From the NCBI GenBank assembly GCA_016779605.1, contig JADHNH010000013.1, positions 1 to 52,397 of the forward strand: a stretch of 52,397 nucleotides of DNA, read 5' to 3'. Positions within the stretch are counted from its first letter, which is position 1; the number at the start of each line of letters is the position of its first letter. This document shows, piece by piece, positions 1 through 8,321 of the stretch. The DNA comes from Nevskia sp. GTDB lineage: Bacteria; Pseudomonadota; Gammaproteobacteria; Nevskiales; Nevskiaceae. A program made the translations under genes and the position numbers. The notes beneath the pieces are model-generated. The model saw only the letters and a program-made list of their open reading frames with translations, was not told the DNA's origin and searched no databases.

Positions 1-833
1 CCCTCCGCCAGCGCCCGCCGCGGCGGCGCATTCTGGCCGGTCAGCAGGATGTCGGCCATCTCCCCGAACAGGGCCTTGAGCGCCAGCGCCGGCGTGCGCA
101 GCAGGGCGGGCCGGCGCAGCACGCGCGCCAGGGTGCGGGCGAAATCGCGGTTGCGCACCGGTTGGGGCGCGGTACCGTTGTAGGCGCCGCGGGCCTGCGG
201 GTTCTGCGCCAGCCAGCGGATCAGGGCGGTGAGGTCGCGCAGGTGCACCCAGCTCATCCACTGGCGGCCGTCGCCCATCGGGCCGCCCAGGCCCAGCCGG
301 AACGCGGGCAGCATGCTGGCCAGGGCGCCGCCGCCGGCGCCCAGCACGATGCCGATGCGCAGCAGGCACACGCGCACGCCGAGCGCCTCGGCCTTGAGCG
401 CCTCGGCTTCCCAGCGCTGGCACAGCGCGGCGCCGAAGTCGCCGCCGGCCGGCGCGTCCTCGCCCAGGGGTGCGTCGCCGTGCGGGCCGTAATAGCCGGT
501 GGCGGAGGCCGACACCAGTACCGCCGGGCGGCGGGCAGCGGCATCCATCCATTGCAGCAGGCGTTGCGTGGTCTGCAGGCGGCTTTGCAGCAGCACCTGC
601 TTGCGCGCTGCGCTCCAGCGGCCGCCGACGATGCTGGCGCCGGCGAGGTTGACCACCGCGTCGGCGGCGCTGACCTGGGCCGTTTCGGCCACCGTGCGCA
701 CGCCGGCCGGCAGCACGCGCGCGGCCGCCGCCGGCGAGCGCGTGAGCACGGTGACGGCGTGGTCCTGCTCCAGCAGTTCGGCGCAGAGCCGCCGGCCGAT
801 GAAGCCGCTGCCGCCGCTGATGAGGAAGTGCAT
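1..833 (-). CDS. TIGR01777-family NAD(P)-dependent epimerase (YfcH/SulA-like), 3' end cut by window
   Basis: The reading frame runs from an ATG at 833 to the window edge with no stop, so the C-terminus is missing; about 277 residues are visible. The N-terminus MHFLISGGSGFIGRRL carries the Rossmann GxxGxxG motif of extended short-chain dehydrogenases. Further on, VNLAGASIVGGRW, an SASATGYYG segment and a C-terminal NGTAPQPVRNRDFARTL stretch are typical of the TIGR01777 (E. coli YfcH) family. The substrate of this family is unknown, so no reaction is assigned. It is divergent from rarD with 134 bp between the starts. Family assignment is firm and function is open. Confidence 0.9.
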   Translation of the reverse strand, partial: MHFLISGGSGFIGRRLCAELLEQDHAVTVLTRSPAAAARVLPAGVRTVAETAQVSAADAVVNLAGASIVGGRWSAARKQVLLQSRLQTTQRLLQWMDAAARRPAVLVSASATGYYGPHGDAPLGEDAPAGGDFGAALCQRWEAEALKAEALGVRVCLLRIGIVLGAGGGALASMLPAFRLGLGGPMGDGRQWMSWVHLRDLTALIRWLAQNPQARGAYNGTAPQPVRNRDFARTLARVLRRPALLRTPALALKALFGEMADILLTGQNAPPRRALAE

Positions 834-967
834 GCGAACACCCCGCGCTGCGCAGGAGCCTGGTCCGGCACTGTAACGCCGCGGCGCCGTACCACGCGAA
901 GCCGGCGCCGCGGCCGCACCGGAATTGTGCGCTATGATGCGCGCCCTTTGCTGTCCACCGGCGTGTC

Positions 968-1873
968 ATGAACCGCGGCTTCTGGGCCGTCTTCGGCTCG
1001 TTCGTCATCTGGGGCCTGCTCCCCATCTACTGGCACCAGCTGCGCCAGGTGCCGGCGATGCAGATCGTCGCCCACCGGGTGGTCTGGTGCGCGCTGCTGG
1101 TGGTGGGCTACCTCACCCTGCGCCACGGCCGCGGCTGGCTGCGCGAAACGCTGCGGCGGCCGCGGGTGCCGCTGCTGCTGGCAATCTCCAGCGTGCTGAT
1201 CAGCTGCAACTGGGGGCTGTACATCTGGTCGGTCAACCACGGCCACGTGGTCGAGGCGAGCCTGGGCTATTTCGTCAACCCGCTGGTCAACGTCATGCTC
1301 GGCGTGCTGCTGCTGCACGAGCGGCTCAACCGCGTGCAGTGGACCGCGGTCGGCATCGCCGCCGCCGGCGTGGCTTACCTCACCGTGCAGCTCGGCGCCT
1401 TGCCGTGGATCGCGCTGTGGCTGGCGTTCTCCTTTGGCTTCTACGGGCTGATCCGCAAGGTCGCGGCGGTGGAGGCGATCCCCGGCCTGGGGGTGGAGAG
1501 TCTGTACCTGGTGCTGCCCGCGCTGGCCTACCTGCTTTTCGTGCAGAGCAACGGCAGCGGCGTGTTCGGCCGCCTGGACCTGCTGCACGACGCCATGCTG
1601 GTGGTCGGCGGCGCCATCACCGCGGTGCCGCTGGTCTGGTTCGCCTATGGCGCGCGCCGCATCGCCTACTCGGTGGTGGGCCTGGTACAGTACGTCGGCC
1701 CGACGCTGCAGCTGCTGATCGGCGCGGTGCTGTTCGGCGAGCCGTTCAGCCGGGTGCAGGCCTGCGGCTACGCCATCATCTGGGCGGCGCTGGCGATCTA
1801 CACGGCCGACGGCCTGCTGCGTGCGCGCCTGCGCGACGCCGGCGCGGGGCTGCCGGTGACCGAGCCGGAGTAG
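968..1873 (+). CDS. rarD: RarD-type EamA/DMT permease
   Basis: A 301-residue, highly hydrophobic protein with about ten predicted transmembrane segments. It starts MNRGFWAVFGSFVIWGLLPI and contains the RarD-typical stretches SCNWGLYIWSVNHGHVVEAS (residues about 78-97) and LGYFVNPLVNVMLGVLLLHERL. RarD belongs to the drug/metabolite transporter superfamily and is described as a chloramphenicol-sensitivity protein; its natural substrate is not established. A TATGAT hexamer at 933-938 could be the -10 element, although no good -35 is visible. No strong Shine-Dalgarno sequence precedes the ATG. It converges with waaA, 16 bp separating the stops. Confidence 0.93.
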   Translation: MNRGFWAVFGSFVIWGLLPIYWHQLRQVPAMQIVAHRVVWCALLVVGYLTLRHGRGWLRETLRRPRVPLLLAISSVLISCNWGLYIWSVNHGHVVEASLGYFVNPLVNVMLGVLLLHERLNRVQWTAVGIAAAGVAYLTVQLGALPWIALWLAFSFGFYGLIRKVAAVEAIPGLGVESLYLVLPALAYLLFVQSNGSGVFGRLDLLHDAMLVVGGAITAVPLVWFAYGARRIAYSVVGLVQYVGPTLQLLIGAVLFGEPFSRVQACGYAIIWAALAIYTADGLLRARLRDAGAGLPVTEPE

Positions 1874-1889
1874 CTGTCGCCGGTAGCGA

Positions 1890-3167
1890 TTAAGGTAGCG
1901 CCGGCGTCCGATCGGCCAGGGCGGTCTGCTCCAGCAGCGCCAGCAGCCGCTCCACCGCGCCGCGGTTGGCGGCCACCGCCTCGCTGCCGGCTGCGCCCAT
2001 GCGCGCGCGCAGGGCCGGCGCCTCGAACAGCTCGCCCAGGCGCTGCGCCAGCGTGGCGGCGCCGTCGACCGCGTAGGCGGCGCCGGCCTGCAGCAGGAGC
2101 TCGCGCGCGGCGGCGAAGTTGTGCATGTGCGGGCCGAACAGCACCGGCAGGCCCAGCGCCGCCGGCTCCAGCACGTTGTGGCCGCCCACCGGCGCCAGGC
2201 TGCCGCCGACGAACGCGGTGTCGGCCGCGGCGAGGTAGGCGAACATCTCGCCCATGCTGTCGCCCAGGAATACCTGCGTGCCCGGCTCGGGCTCGCCGGC
2301 GCTGCGGCGCGCAAGGCGCAGGCCGGATTTTTCCACCAGGCGCGCCACCTCGTCGAAACGCTGCGGATGGCGCGGCACCAGGATCAGCGCCGCGTCCGGC
2401 CAGCGCGCCAGCAGCTCGCGGTGGGCGGCCAGCGCGGCGGCTTCCTCGCCTTCGTGGGTGCTGGCGGCGGCCCACACCGGCCGGCCGGCGCCCAGGCGCG
2501 CGCGCAAAGCCCTGCCGCGCTCGCGCTGCGCGGGCGGCACCGCCAGGTCGAACTTGATGTTGCCCATCACGCTCACCGCCGGCGCGCCGAGCTGCTCGAA
2601 GCGCGCGGCGTCGGCCGCGCTTTGCGCGGCGATGCGGGTGCAGTCGGCCAGCACGCCGGCGATGGAACGGCGCCAGCGCGCATAGCCGCGGAACGAGCGC
2701 GGCGACAGGCGCGCATTGGCCATCACCAGCGGCACGCCGCGCCGGCGCACGGCACGGTACAGGTTGGGCCAGATCTCGGTTTCCATCACCACCACCTGAC
2801 GCGGCCGCACCCGCTCCAGGAAGTGCGCCACCGCCTGCGGCAGGTCGTAGGGCGCGTAGCTGTGCCGCACGCGCCCGCCGAGGGCGGCGCGCACCCGCTC
2901 CGAGCCGGTCGGCGTGGTGGTGGTCACCCACACCCGGCCGGCGCCGTGCCGTTCCACCAGGCGCTCGATCAGGGGCAGGGCGGCGAGCGTCTCGCCCACC
3001 GACACGGCATGTACCCACACCGCGGTGCCGCCGTCGGCGGGCGGCACCCGGCCGAAGCGCTCGCCGATGCGCCGGCGGTATTCCGGCTGGCGCCGGCTCT
3101 TCCACAGCAGGCGCAGCAGCACGAACGGCACGGCGAGGTGGAGCAGCAGCGTGTAAAGCGCGCGCAT
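1890..3167 (-). CDS. waaA: 3-deoxy-D-manno-octulosonic acid (Kdo) transferase
   Basis: Transfers Kdo from CMP-Kdo onto lipid IVA at the inner membrane, the first step of LPS inner-core assembly. The 425-residue protein begins with a membrane anchor (MRALYTLLLHLAVPFVLLRL), then a GERFG motif near residue 36 carrying the family's catalytic glutamate. WVHAVSVGET, TETEIWPNL-like and GGSLAPVGGHNVLEPAALG segments are diagnostic of GT30 enzymes. The frame is open to 3221, but the ATG at 3167 puts the anchor at the N-terminus as in homologues and is preferred. It is divergent from the lipid A acyltransferase, which fits a shared LPS role. Confidence 0.95.
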   Translation of the reverse strand: MRALYTLLLHLAVPFVLLRLLWKSRRQPEYRRRIGERFGRVPPADGGTAVWVHAVSVGETLAALPLIERLVERHGAGRVWVTTTTPTGSERVRAALGGRVRHSYAPYDLPQAVAHFLERVRPRQVVVMETEIWPNLYRAVRRRGVPLVMANARLSPRSFRGYARWRRSIAGVLADCTRIAAQSAADAARFEQLGAPAVSVMGNIKFDLAVPPAQRERGRALRARLGAGRPVWAAASTHEGEEAAALAAHRELLARWPDAALILVPRHPQRFDEVARLVEKSGLRLARRSAGEPEPGTQVFLGDSMGEMFAYLAAADTAFVGGSLAPVGGHNVLEPAALGLPVLFGPHMHNFAAARELLLQAGAAYAVDGAATLAQRLGELFEAPALRARMGAAGSEAVAANRGAVERLLALLEQTALADRTPALP

Positions 3168-3325
3168 GGGGGTTGTTCGAATGGCTTGCGTCAGGATGGC
3201 GGGCGGCACGGCGCGGCGCAACCGCTAAAATACAGCGCCTTCGAGCCGTGCGTCTTTCGCGCGGCCGCCGGGTTTCCGCCACGACTTCTTCAAGGACACT
3301 GCCGGGCCCGCCACCGGGAATTCAG

Positions 3326-4282
3326 ATGCAGCCTACTGCCACCACCGCCGCGCCCGCGGCACTGCCGCCGCGCCCGCTGCCGCGCGCGCTGCTGGCGCCG
3401 CGCCACTGGCCGGGCTGGCTGGGCCTGGGCCTGCTGCGCCTGCTGGCGCTGCTGCCGCTGCCGCTGCTGCGCGCGCTCGGCGCCGGGCTCGGCGAGCTGT
3501 TCCACGCGCTGGTGCCGAGCCGGCGCCGCATCGTGCGGATCAACCTGCGGCTGTGTTTCCCGGAGCTGTCGGAGGCGCAGCGGCGGCGCCTGGCGCGGGC
3601 GCATTTCCGCGCGCTGGGCATGGGCCTGTTCGAGGTGCCGGTGGCCTGGTTCGCCTCCGACCGCCGGCTGCGCCGCTGCACCGAGTTCGTCGGCGTGGAG
3701 CACCTGCGCCAGGCCTGCGCCGACGGCCGCGGCGTGCTGCTGCTGACCGGGCACTTCAGCACCATGGAGCTGGGCTGCCGGCTGGTGCACCTGGCCGGCT
3801 TTCCGTTCCACGGCATGTACCGGCGCGCCGACAGCGCCTTTGCCGACTACTGGATGTGCCGGCTGCGCGAGGCGCGCCTGGGCCTGCCGATGGTGCCCAA
3901 GGAGGACCTGAAGCGCATCGTGCGGCTGCTGCGCCGCGGCGGCCTGGTGTGGTACGGGCCGGACCAGACGCTGGAGGCGGCCAACGCGGTGTTCGTGCCG
4001 TTCTTCGGCCAGCCGGCGCTCACCCTCACCGCCACCTCGCGGCTGGCCGACATGGGCCGCGCCCGGGTGGTGCCGTATTTCCCGCAGCGCGTGAACGGGC
4101 GCTACCGCCTGGTGTTCGAGCCGGCGCTTGAGAACTTTCCCAGCGGCGACGACACTGCCGATGCCGCCCGCATCAACGCGCTGCTGGAGCAGGCCATCCG
4201 CCAGGTGCCGGAGCAGTACTTCTGGGTGCACCGCCGCTTCAAGGACGGCCCGCCGGGCCGCCGGGACCCTTATGCGCGCTAG
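3326..4282 (+). CDS. lpxL: Lipid A biosynthesis acyltransferase (LpxL/HtrB family)
   Basis: Adds a secondary acyl chain to Kdo2-lipid IVA at the inner membrane. The 318-residue protein has an N-terminal hydrophobic anchor (residues about 28-60) and the family HX4D/E catalytic motif as HFSTMELG (His143, Glu148). YGPDQTLEAANAVFVPFFG and the C-terminal QYFWVHRRFKDGP are also typical of the family. I chose the ATG at 3326; the open frame reaches 3173 but would run through the divergent promoter region, where CGCTAAAATACAGC (3222-3235) holds a possible -10 element. Which secondary chain is added (LpxL or LpxM role) cannot be told from sequence alone. Confidence 0.92.
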   Translation: MQPTATTAAPAALPPRPLPRALLAPRHWPGWLGLGLLRLLALLPLPLLRALGAGLGELFHALVPSRRRIVRINLRLCFPELSEAQRRRLARAHFRALGMGLFEVPVAWFASDRRLRRCTEFVGVEHLRQACADGRGVLLLTGHFSTMELGCRLVHLAGFPFHGMYRRADSAFADYWMCRLREARLGLPMVPKEDLKRIVRLLRRGGLVWYGPDQTLEAANAVFVPFFGQPALTLTATSRLADMGRARVVPYFPQRVNGRYRLVFEPALENFPSGDDTADAARINALLEQAIRQVPEQYFWVHRRFKDGPPGRRDPYAR

Positions 4283-4312
4283 TGCAGCGTTGCCGGTTTG
4301 CGGGGGCTGCCA

Positions 4313-5377
4313 TTGAAGATCGCCGACGCCGGCTTTTTTGAATCGGTGCGCGGCAGCCGCCGCATCCTGCTGATCGTGTTCGGCGGCCTCGGCGACGTCG
4401 TGCACAACGTGCCGGCGCTGCGCTCGGTGCGCCTGAATTTCCCGCAGGCGCGGATCGACGTGCTGGTGCAGGCAGGCGGCGCGGCGATCCTGCGCGAATG
4501 CCTCGACGGCTTCGACCACATCATTCCGCACTACGCCCGCCAGGCCGGCTGGAGCGGCCGCAACCTGCGGCAGTTCTGGTCGCTGTTCCGCGCCCGCTAC
4601 GACCTGTGCATCAATTTCTGGGGCTCCAACCATTCCAGCCTGGTGGCGCTGTGCACCGGCGCGCGCGTGCGCCTGGGCCGGCAGCCGTTCGAAGTTTGGA
4701 AGAAGGGCTGGCGGCTGTGCCATACGCACGTGGCGGTGTACCCGTACCAGGCCGAGCCGATGCACGTGCAGTGGAGTTCGATGCTGGAGCAGCTCGGCTT
4801 TCGCGTCGACCGGCGCTTCGCCCTGCGGCCCGATGCGCAGCGCTTCGCCGCCACCGGCCTGGAGCCGGCGCTGGGCGGCCGCTACATCCACATCAGCACC
4901 AACGCCGGCGACGTGGTGCGGGAACTGCCGCCGGCGCTGCTGGCGCAGGTCGTCAACGGCCTGGCGCGGCGCCTGCCGGAGCATCCGCTGGTGCTCAGCA
5001 CCAGCCCGGCGCCGCGCCACCAGCAGTTCCTGCGCGAACTGCTGCCGCTGCTGGAGCGGCCGCCGGCGCGGGTCCTGGCCGGCACGCTCGACACCGGCGG
5101 CCTGCTGGCGGTGATCCAGAACGCCGCGCTGCACCTGTCCGCCGACTCCGGCCCGCTGCACATGGCGGTGGCCGCCGGCACGCCCTCGGTGAGCTGGTTC
5201 ATCGAAAACCGCGGCATGCTCGAGTACCTGCCCTCCGGCCCGCGGCACTTCGCCTTCGTGGTGCCGGAAAAGCGCGCGGAAGGCATCGTCGACATTGCGC
5301 CGGCGGCGATCGTCGAAAAGTGCGTCGAGCTGCTGTCGGCCACCCCGGCCGGATCGGCCCCGGAGCGGGCGTCGTGA
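4313..5377 (+). CDS. Glycosyltransferase family 9 (heptosyltransferase-like)
   Basis: A 354-residue GT-B protein of the ADP-heptose:LPS heptosyltransferase family. The N-terminal FGGLGDVVHNVPAL (residues 23-36) and the C-terminal LSADSGPLHMAVAAGTPSVS with its DSGxxHxA donor-site motif identify family 9. No ATG is available. A TTG at 4313 is preceded by GGGGG at 4302-4306 and yields MKIADAGFF; a TTG at 4298 is the alternative. It follows lpxL by 30 nt and overlaps the next glycosyltransferase (GTGA), suggesting one LPS-assembly operon. It could be a heptosyltransferase II or III; the acceptor cannot be deduced. Confidence 0.88.
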   Translation: MKIADAGFFESVRGSRRILLIVFGGLGDVVHNVPALRSVRLNFPQARIDVLVQAGGAAILRECLDGFDHIIPHYARQAGWSGRNLRQFWSLFRARYDLCINFWGSNHSSLVALCTGARVRLGRQPFEVWKKGWRLCHTHVAVYPYQAEPMHVQWSSMLEQLGFRVDRRFALRPDAQRFAATGLEPALGGRYIHISTNAGDVVRELPPALLAQVVNGLARRLPEHPLVLSTSPAPRHQQFLRELLPLLERPPARVLAGTLDTGGLLAVIQNAALHLSADSGPLHMAVAAGTPSVSWFIENRGMLEYLPSGPRHFAFVVPEKRAEGIVDIAPAAIVEKCVELLSATPAGSAPERAS

Positions 5378-6171
5378 GCGCCGCCGCGCCGGCGGCTCGG
5401 CCGCGCATTTCCGCCGTGCTGATCACGCGCGACGCGCAGGCGCACCTGAGCCAGTGCCTGGCCTCGGTGGCCTGGTGCGACGAGATCGTGGTGGTGGACG
5501 GCGGCAGCACCGATGCGACGCCCGCGATCTGCGCCGAGGCCGGCGCGCGCCTGTTCACCGAAACCGACTGGCGCGGCTTCGGCGTACAGAAAAACCGCGC
5601 GCTGGCGCGTGCCGCCGGCGACTGGGCCTTTTCCATCGACGCCGACGAAGTCTGCACGCCCGCGCTGCGCGCGCAGATCGAATCGCAACTGGCTGCGCCC
5701 GGCGCGGCGGTGGCGCTGGAGATGCCGCGGCGCTCGAGCTTCTGCGGCCACTGGATGCGCCACGGCGGCTGGTGGCCGGACCGCGTCACCCGCGTATTCC
5801 GGCGCGACCGCGCGCGCTTCTCCGACGACCTGGTGCACGAGCGCCTGATCGTCGACGGCGCGGTGGCGCGGCTGACCGAACCGCTGCTGCACTACACCTA
5901 CGACACGCTGGAGCAGGCGCTGGCCAAGCTGGACCGCTATTCCACCCTCGGTGCGCGCCAGGCGCATGCGCGCGGCAAGCGCGCCACGCCGGCGGGCGCG
6001 GTGCTGCGCGGCGCCTGGGCGTTCTTCCGCACCTACGTGCTGCGGCTGGGGCTGCTGGACGGCTGGGCCGGCGTGATGCTGGCGCTGTACAACGCGCAGG
6101 GCACCTATTACCGCTACATGAAGCTGTGGCTGCTCGGCCGCGGCGAACCGCCGGGGCCGCCGCCGGCCTGA
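5374..6171 (+). CDS. Glycosyltransferase family 2, WaaE/KdtX-like LPS core transferase
   Basis: A 265-residue GT-A enzyme. It shows the nucleotide-sugar binding DGGSTDAT motif (around residue 46) and the metal-binding SIDADE (around residue 90). A C-terminal DTLEQALAKLDRYSTLGA segment, followed by a weakly hydrophobic tail, resembles the WaaE family, which transfers glucose to LPS heptose. The GTG start at 5374 overlaps the stop of the preceding GT9 gene (GTGA), indicating translational coupling. It converges with waaC 16 bp downstream. WaaE-like is the best family-level label; the sugar transferred is inference. Confidence 0.88.
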   Translation: MSAAAPAARPRISAVLITRDAQAHLSQCLASVAWCDEIVVVDGGSTDATPAICAEAGARLFTETDWRGFGVQKNRALARAAGDWAFSIDADEVCTPALRAQIESQLAAPGAAVALEMPRRSSFCGHWMRHGGWWPDRVTRVFRRDRARFSDDLVHERLIVDGAVARLTEPLLHYTYDTLEQALAKLDRYSTLGARQAHARGKRATPAGAVLRGAWAFFRTYVLRLGLLDGWAGVMLALYNAQGTYYRYMKLWLLGRGEPPGPPPA

Positions 6172-6187
6172 GCGCGGACGCACGTCA

Positions 6188-7165
6188 TCACAGCAGCGGC
6201 GCCAGCGCCGCCTGCACCCGTTCCAGGGCAACCGTGTTCGGCCGCGCGCGCTCGATGCGGCCGGACGTGTCCGAGACGAGCCAGACCTGGTTGGCGCCGA
6301 CCGCGCCGGTGAGCTGCGGCACGGTGGGGCCGTACAGGCTGACCTGCGGCGTGCCCAGCGCTGCCGCCAGGTGCGCCAGCCCGGTGTCCACGCCGACGCA
6401 GGCGCGCGCGTGCGCCAGCCAGCCGGCCAGCGCGGTCAGGCCCAGGCGCGGCAGCACCAGGCCTGCGCAGGCCGCGGCGATCGCCTGGGCCTGCCGCTGC
6501 TCGGCTTGGCTGCCCCAGGGCAGCACCACGCGCAGGCCGCGCGCCGCCAGCCAGGCCGCCAGCTCCGCCCAGCGCGGCTGCGGCCAGCGCTTGCTCTCCC
6601 AGGTGGTGCCGTGCAGGAGCACCACGTACGGCTGCGCAAGGTCCGGGGCGGCAAAGCGCGCACGCTGCAGGCCCGCGTCCGGCGCGTATTCGGGCAGCGG
6701 ATACGCCAGCGCCTGCGCGAACAGCCGGCGCGCGCGCTCCACCGCATGCGCGGCGTCGTGGCGCGGCACGGCGTAGCGGTAGCGGTAAAAGGCGGCGGCC
6801 AGGGGCTCGCGTGCGCAGGCCGCGTCGGGTCCCGCCACCGGGCCGCGCGCCTGCCAGGCCAGCCAGGCGCTCTTGACCAGGCCCTGCGCATCGACCACGC
6901 GGTCGTAGCGCTGCATGCGCAGCGCCTTGCGGAACGCCGCCCAGCCGCCGCCGAAGGCGGTGCGCAGGGGCTGCCGGCGCCAGCCGCGCAGGTCGCAGGC
7001 GACGGTGCGCGCCACGCCCGGATGCCAGGCCGGGATCTCGCTGAAGGCCTGTTCCACCAGCCAGTCGCAGCTCAGGCCCGGAATCGCGCGCACGGCGTCG
7101 GTCAGCGCCGGCAGCGTGTGGACGATGTCGCCCAGCGAGGAGGTCTTGACGATCAGGATATGCAA
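6188..7165 (-). CDS. waaC: Lipopolysaccharide heptosyltransferase I
   Basis: Adds the first L-glycero-D-manno-heptose to Kdo in the LPS inner core. The 325-residue protein opens with HILIVKTSSLGDIVHTLPAL, the WaaC hallmark. It contains LLHGTTWESKRWPQ in mid-protein and GVDTGLAHLAAALGTP before the C-terminus, the ADP-heptose binding region of GT9. The only start matching the family is a TTG at 7165; the open frame continues to 7432, but no homologous residues precede the TTG. It lies head-to-head with the TPR gene, with an AT-rich stretch (7249-7270) in the 134-bp intergenic region that may hold promoters. Confidence 0.92.
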   Translation of the reverse strand: MHILIVKTSSLGDIVHTLPALTDAVRAIPGLSCDWLVEQAFSEIPAWHPGVARTVACDLRGWRRQPLRTAFGGGWAAFRKALRMQRYDRVVDAQGLVKSAWLAWQARGPVAGPDAACAREPLAAAFYRYRYAVPRHDAAHAVERARRLFAQALAYPLPEYAPDAGLQRARFAAPDLAQPYVVLLHGTTWESKRWPQPRWAELAAWLAARGLRVVLPWGSQAEQRQAQAIAAACAGLVLPRLGLTALAGWLAHARACVGVDTGLAHLAAALGTPQVSLYGPTVPQLTGAVGANQVWLVSDTSGRIERARPNTVALERVQAALAPLL

Positions 7166-7299
7166 GGTCGCTATGAATCCGTGGCCGGCGCGGCGGGATC
7201 GGACCGCTGGGGCTTCGCGAACCGCCGCCGGCTCCGCCGCGAAGGCAACTGCTGATATATTAATTTGATCGGGGCGAAATACGGTACAAGAGGGACTGC

Positions 7300-8319
7300 G
7301 TGAAACGGACTGTGTGCCGCGCGGCGGCGATCGTGATTCTCGCTGCAACCTCCACCGCGCCTGCCCTGGCAACGGCTCCTGCAGTCCAAAGCGCCCAGAC
7401 GCTGATGGCGCAGGGCGACCTGCCCGGCGCACTCACCCGCGTCGAACGCTACCTCGCCAGCTCGCCGCAGGATCCCGAGGCGCGCTTCACCCGCGGCCTG
7501 GTGCTGACCCGGCTCAACCGCACCGACGACGCCATCAAGGTGTTCGCCGACCTCACGCGCGACTACCCGCAGCTGCCGGAACCCTACAACAACCTCGCCG
7601 TGCTGTACGCGCAGAAGGGCAACTACGAAAAGGCCCGCGATGCGCTGGAAGCCGCGCTGGCCACCCACCCGTCCTACGCCACCGCCTCCGAGAACCTCGG
7701 CGACATCTACTCGGCGCTGGCCGGCGCGGCGTACAACCGCGCGCTGCAGCTCGACCAGGGTAACCAGTCGGTGCGCGACAAGCTGTCGCTGATCAACCAG
7801 CTCAGCGGCAGCGGCGGCCCCGGCACCGCCATCGCCAGTGCCGCGCCGCCGGCCGCTGCGCCCGCTGCGCCCGCGCCGCCGCCGGCCGCGGCAGCGCCCC
7901 CGGCAGTTGCTGCCGCAACCCCGGCTCCCGTGGCGGCGGCACCGGCAACGGCTGCGCCGGCCGCCGCGGAGCCGAAACCGGCACCGGTACAGCCGGTCGA
8001 GCTGCTGCAGGCCTGGGCGCGCGCCTGGTCCGCCAAGAAGGTGGACGACTACCTGTCCTATTACGCGCCCGACTTCCGGCCCGACGGCGGCATCAACCGG
8101 CGCCAGTGGGAGGTGCAGCGGCGCGAGCGCGTGGCCAAGCCGGGCCGGATCGCCGTGCGCGTGCTCAATCCGCAGGTCAGCCGGGTCGACGCGCACCATG
8201 TGCGGGTCAGCTTCCTGCAGGACTACCGCTCGGAAAACTTCTCCGACCAGGCCAGCAAGTACATCGAGTTGAGCGACGCCGCCGGTTCCTGGAAAATCGT
8301 GCGGGAAATCGTCCGCTGA
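7300..8319 (+). CDS. Exported TPR protein with C-terminal NTF2-like (Cds6-type) domain
   Basis: A 339-residue protein with a signal peptide (cleavage near residue 24, PALA-TAP). Tandem TPR helices span about residues 30-165. An Ala/Pro-rich linker (about 173-225) leads to an NTF2-like domain from about 228 to the end (LLQAWARAWSAKKVDDYLSY to SWKIVREIVR). The GTG start at 7300 has an AGAGGG Shine-Dalgarno 7 nt upstream. The C-terminal domain is clearly paralogous to that of the L,D-transpeptidase encoded 2 bp downstream, so the two proteins probably work together in the periplasm, perhaps as a cell-wall scaffold. The exact role is unknown. Confidence 0.85.
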   Translation: MKRTVCRAAAIVILAATSTAPALATAPAVQSAQTLMAQGDLPGALTRVERYLASSPQDPEARFTRGLVLTRLNRTDDAIKVFADLTRDYPQLPEPYNNLAVLYAQKGNYEKARDALEAALATHPSYATASENLGDIYSALAGAAYNRALQLDQGNQSVRDKLSLINQLSGSGGPGTAIASAAPPAAAPAAPAPPPAAAAPPAVAAATPAPVAAAPATAAPAAAEPKPAPVQPVELLQAWARAWSAKKVDDYLSYYAPDFRPDGGINRRQWEVQRRERVAKPGRIAVRVLNPQVSRVDAHHVRVSFLQDYRSENFSDQASKYIELSDAAGSWKIVREIVR

Positions 8320-8321
8320 CC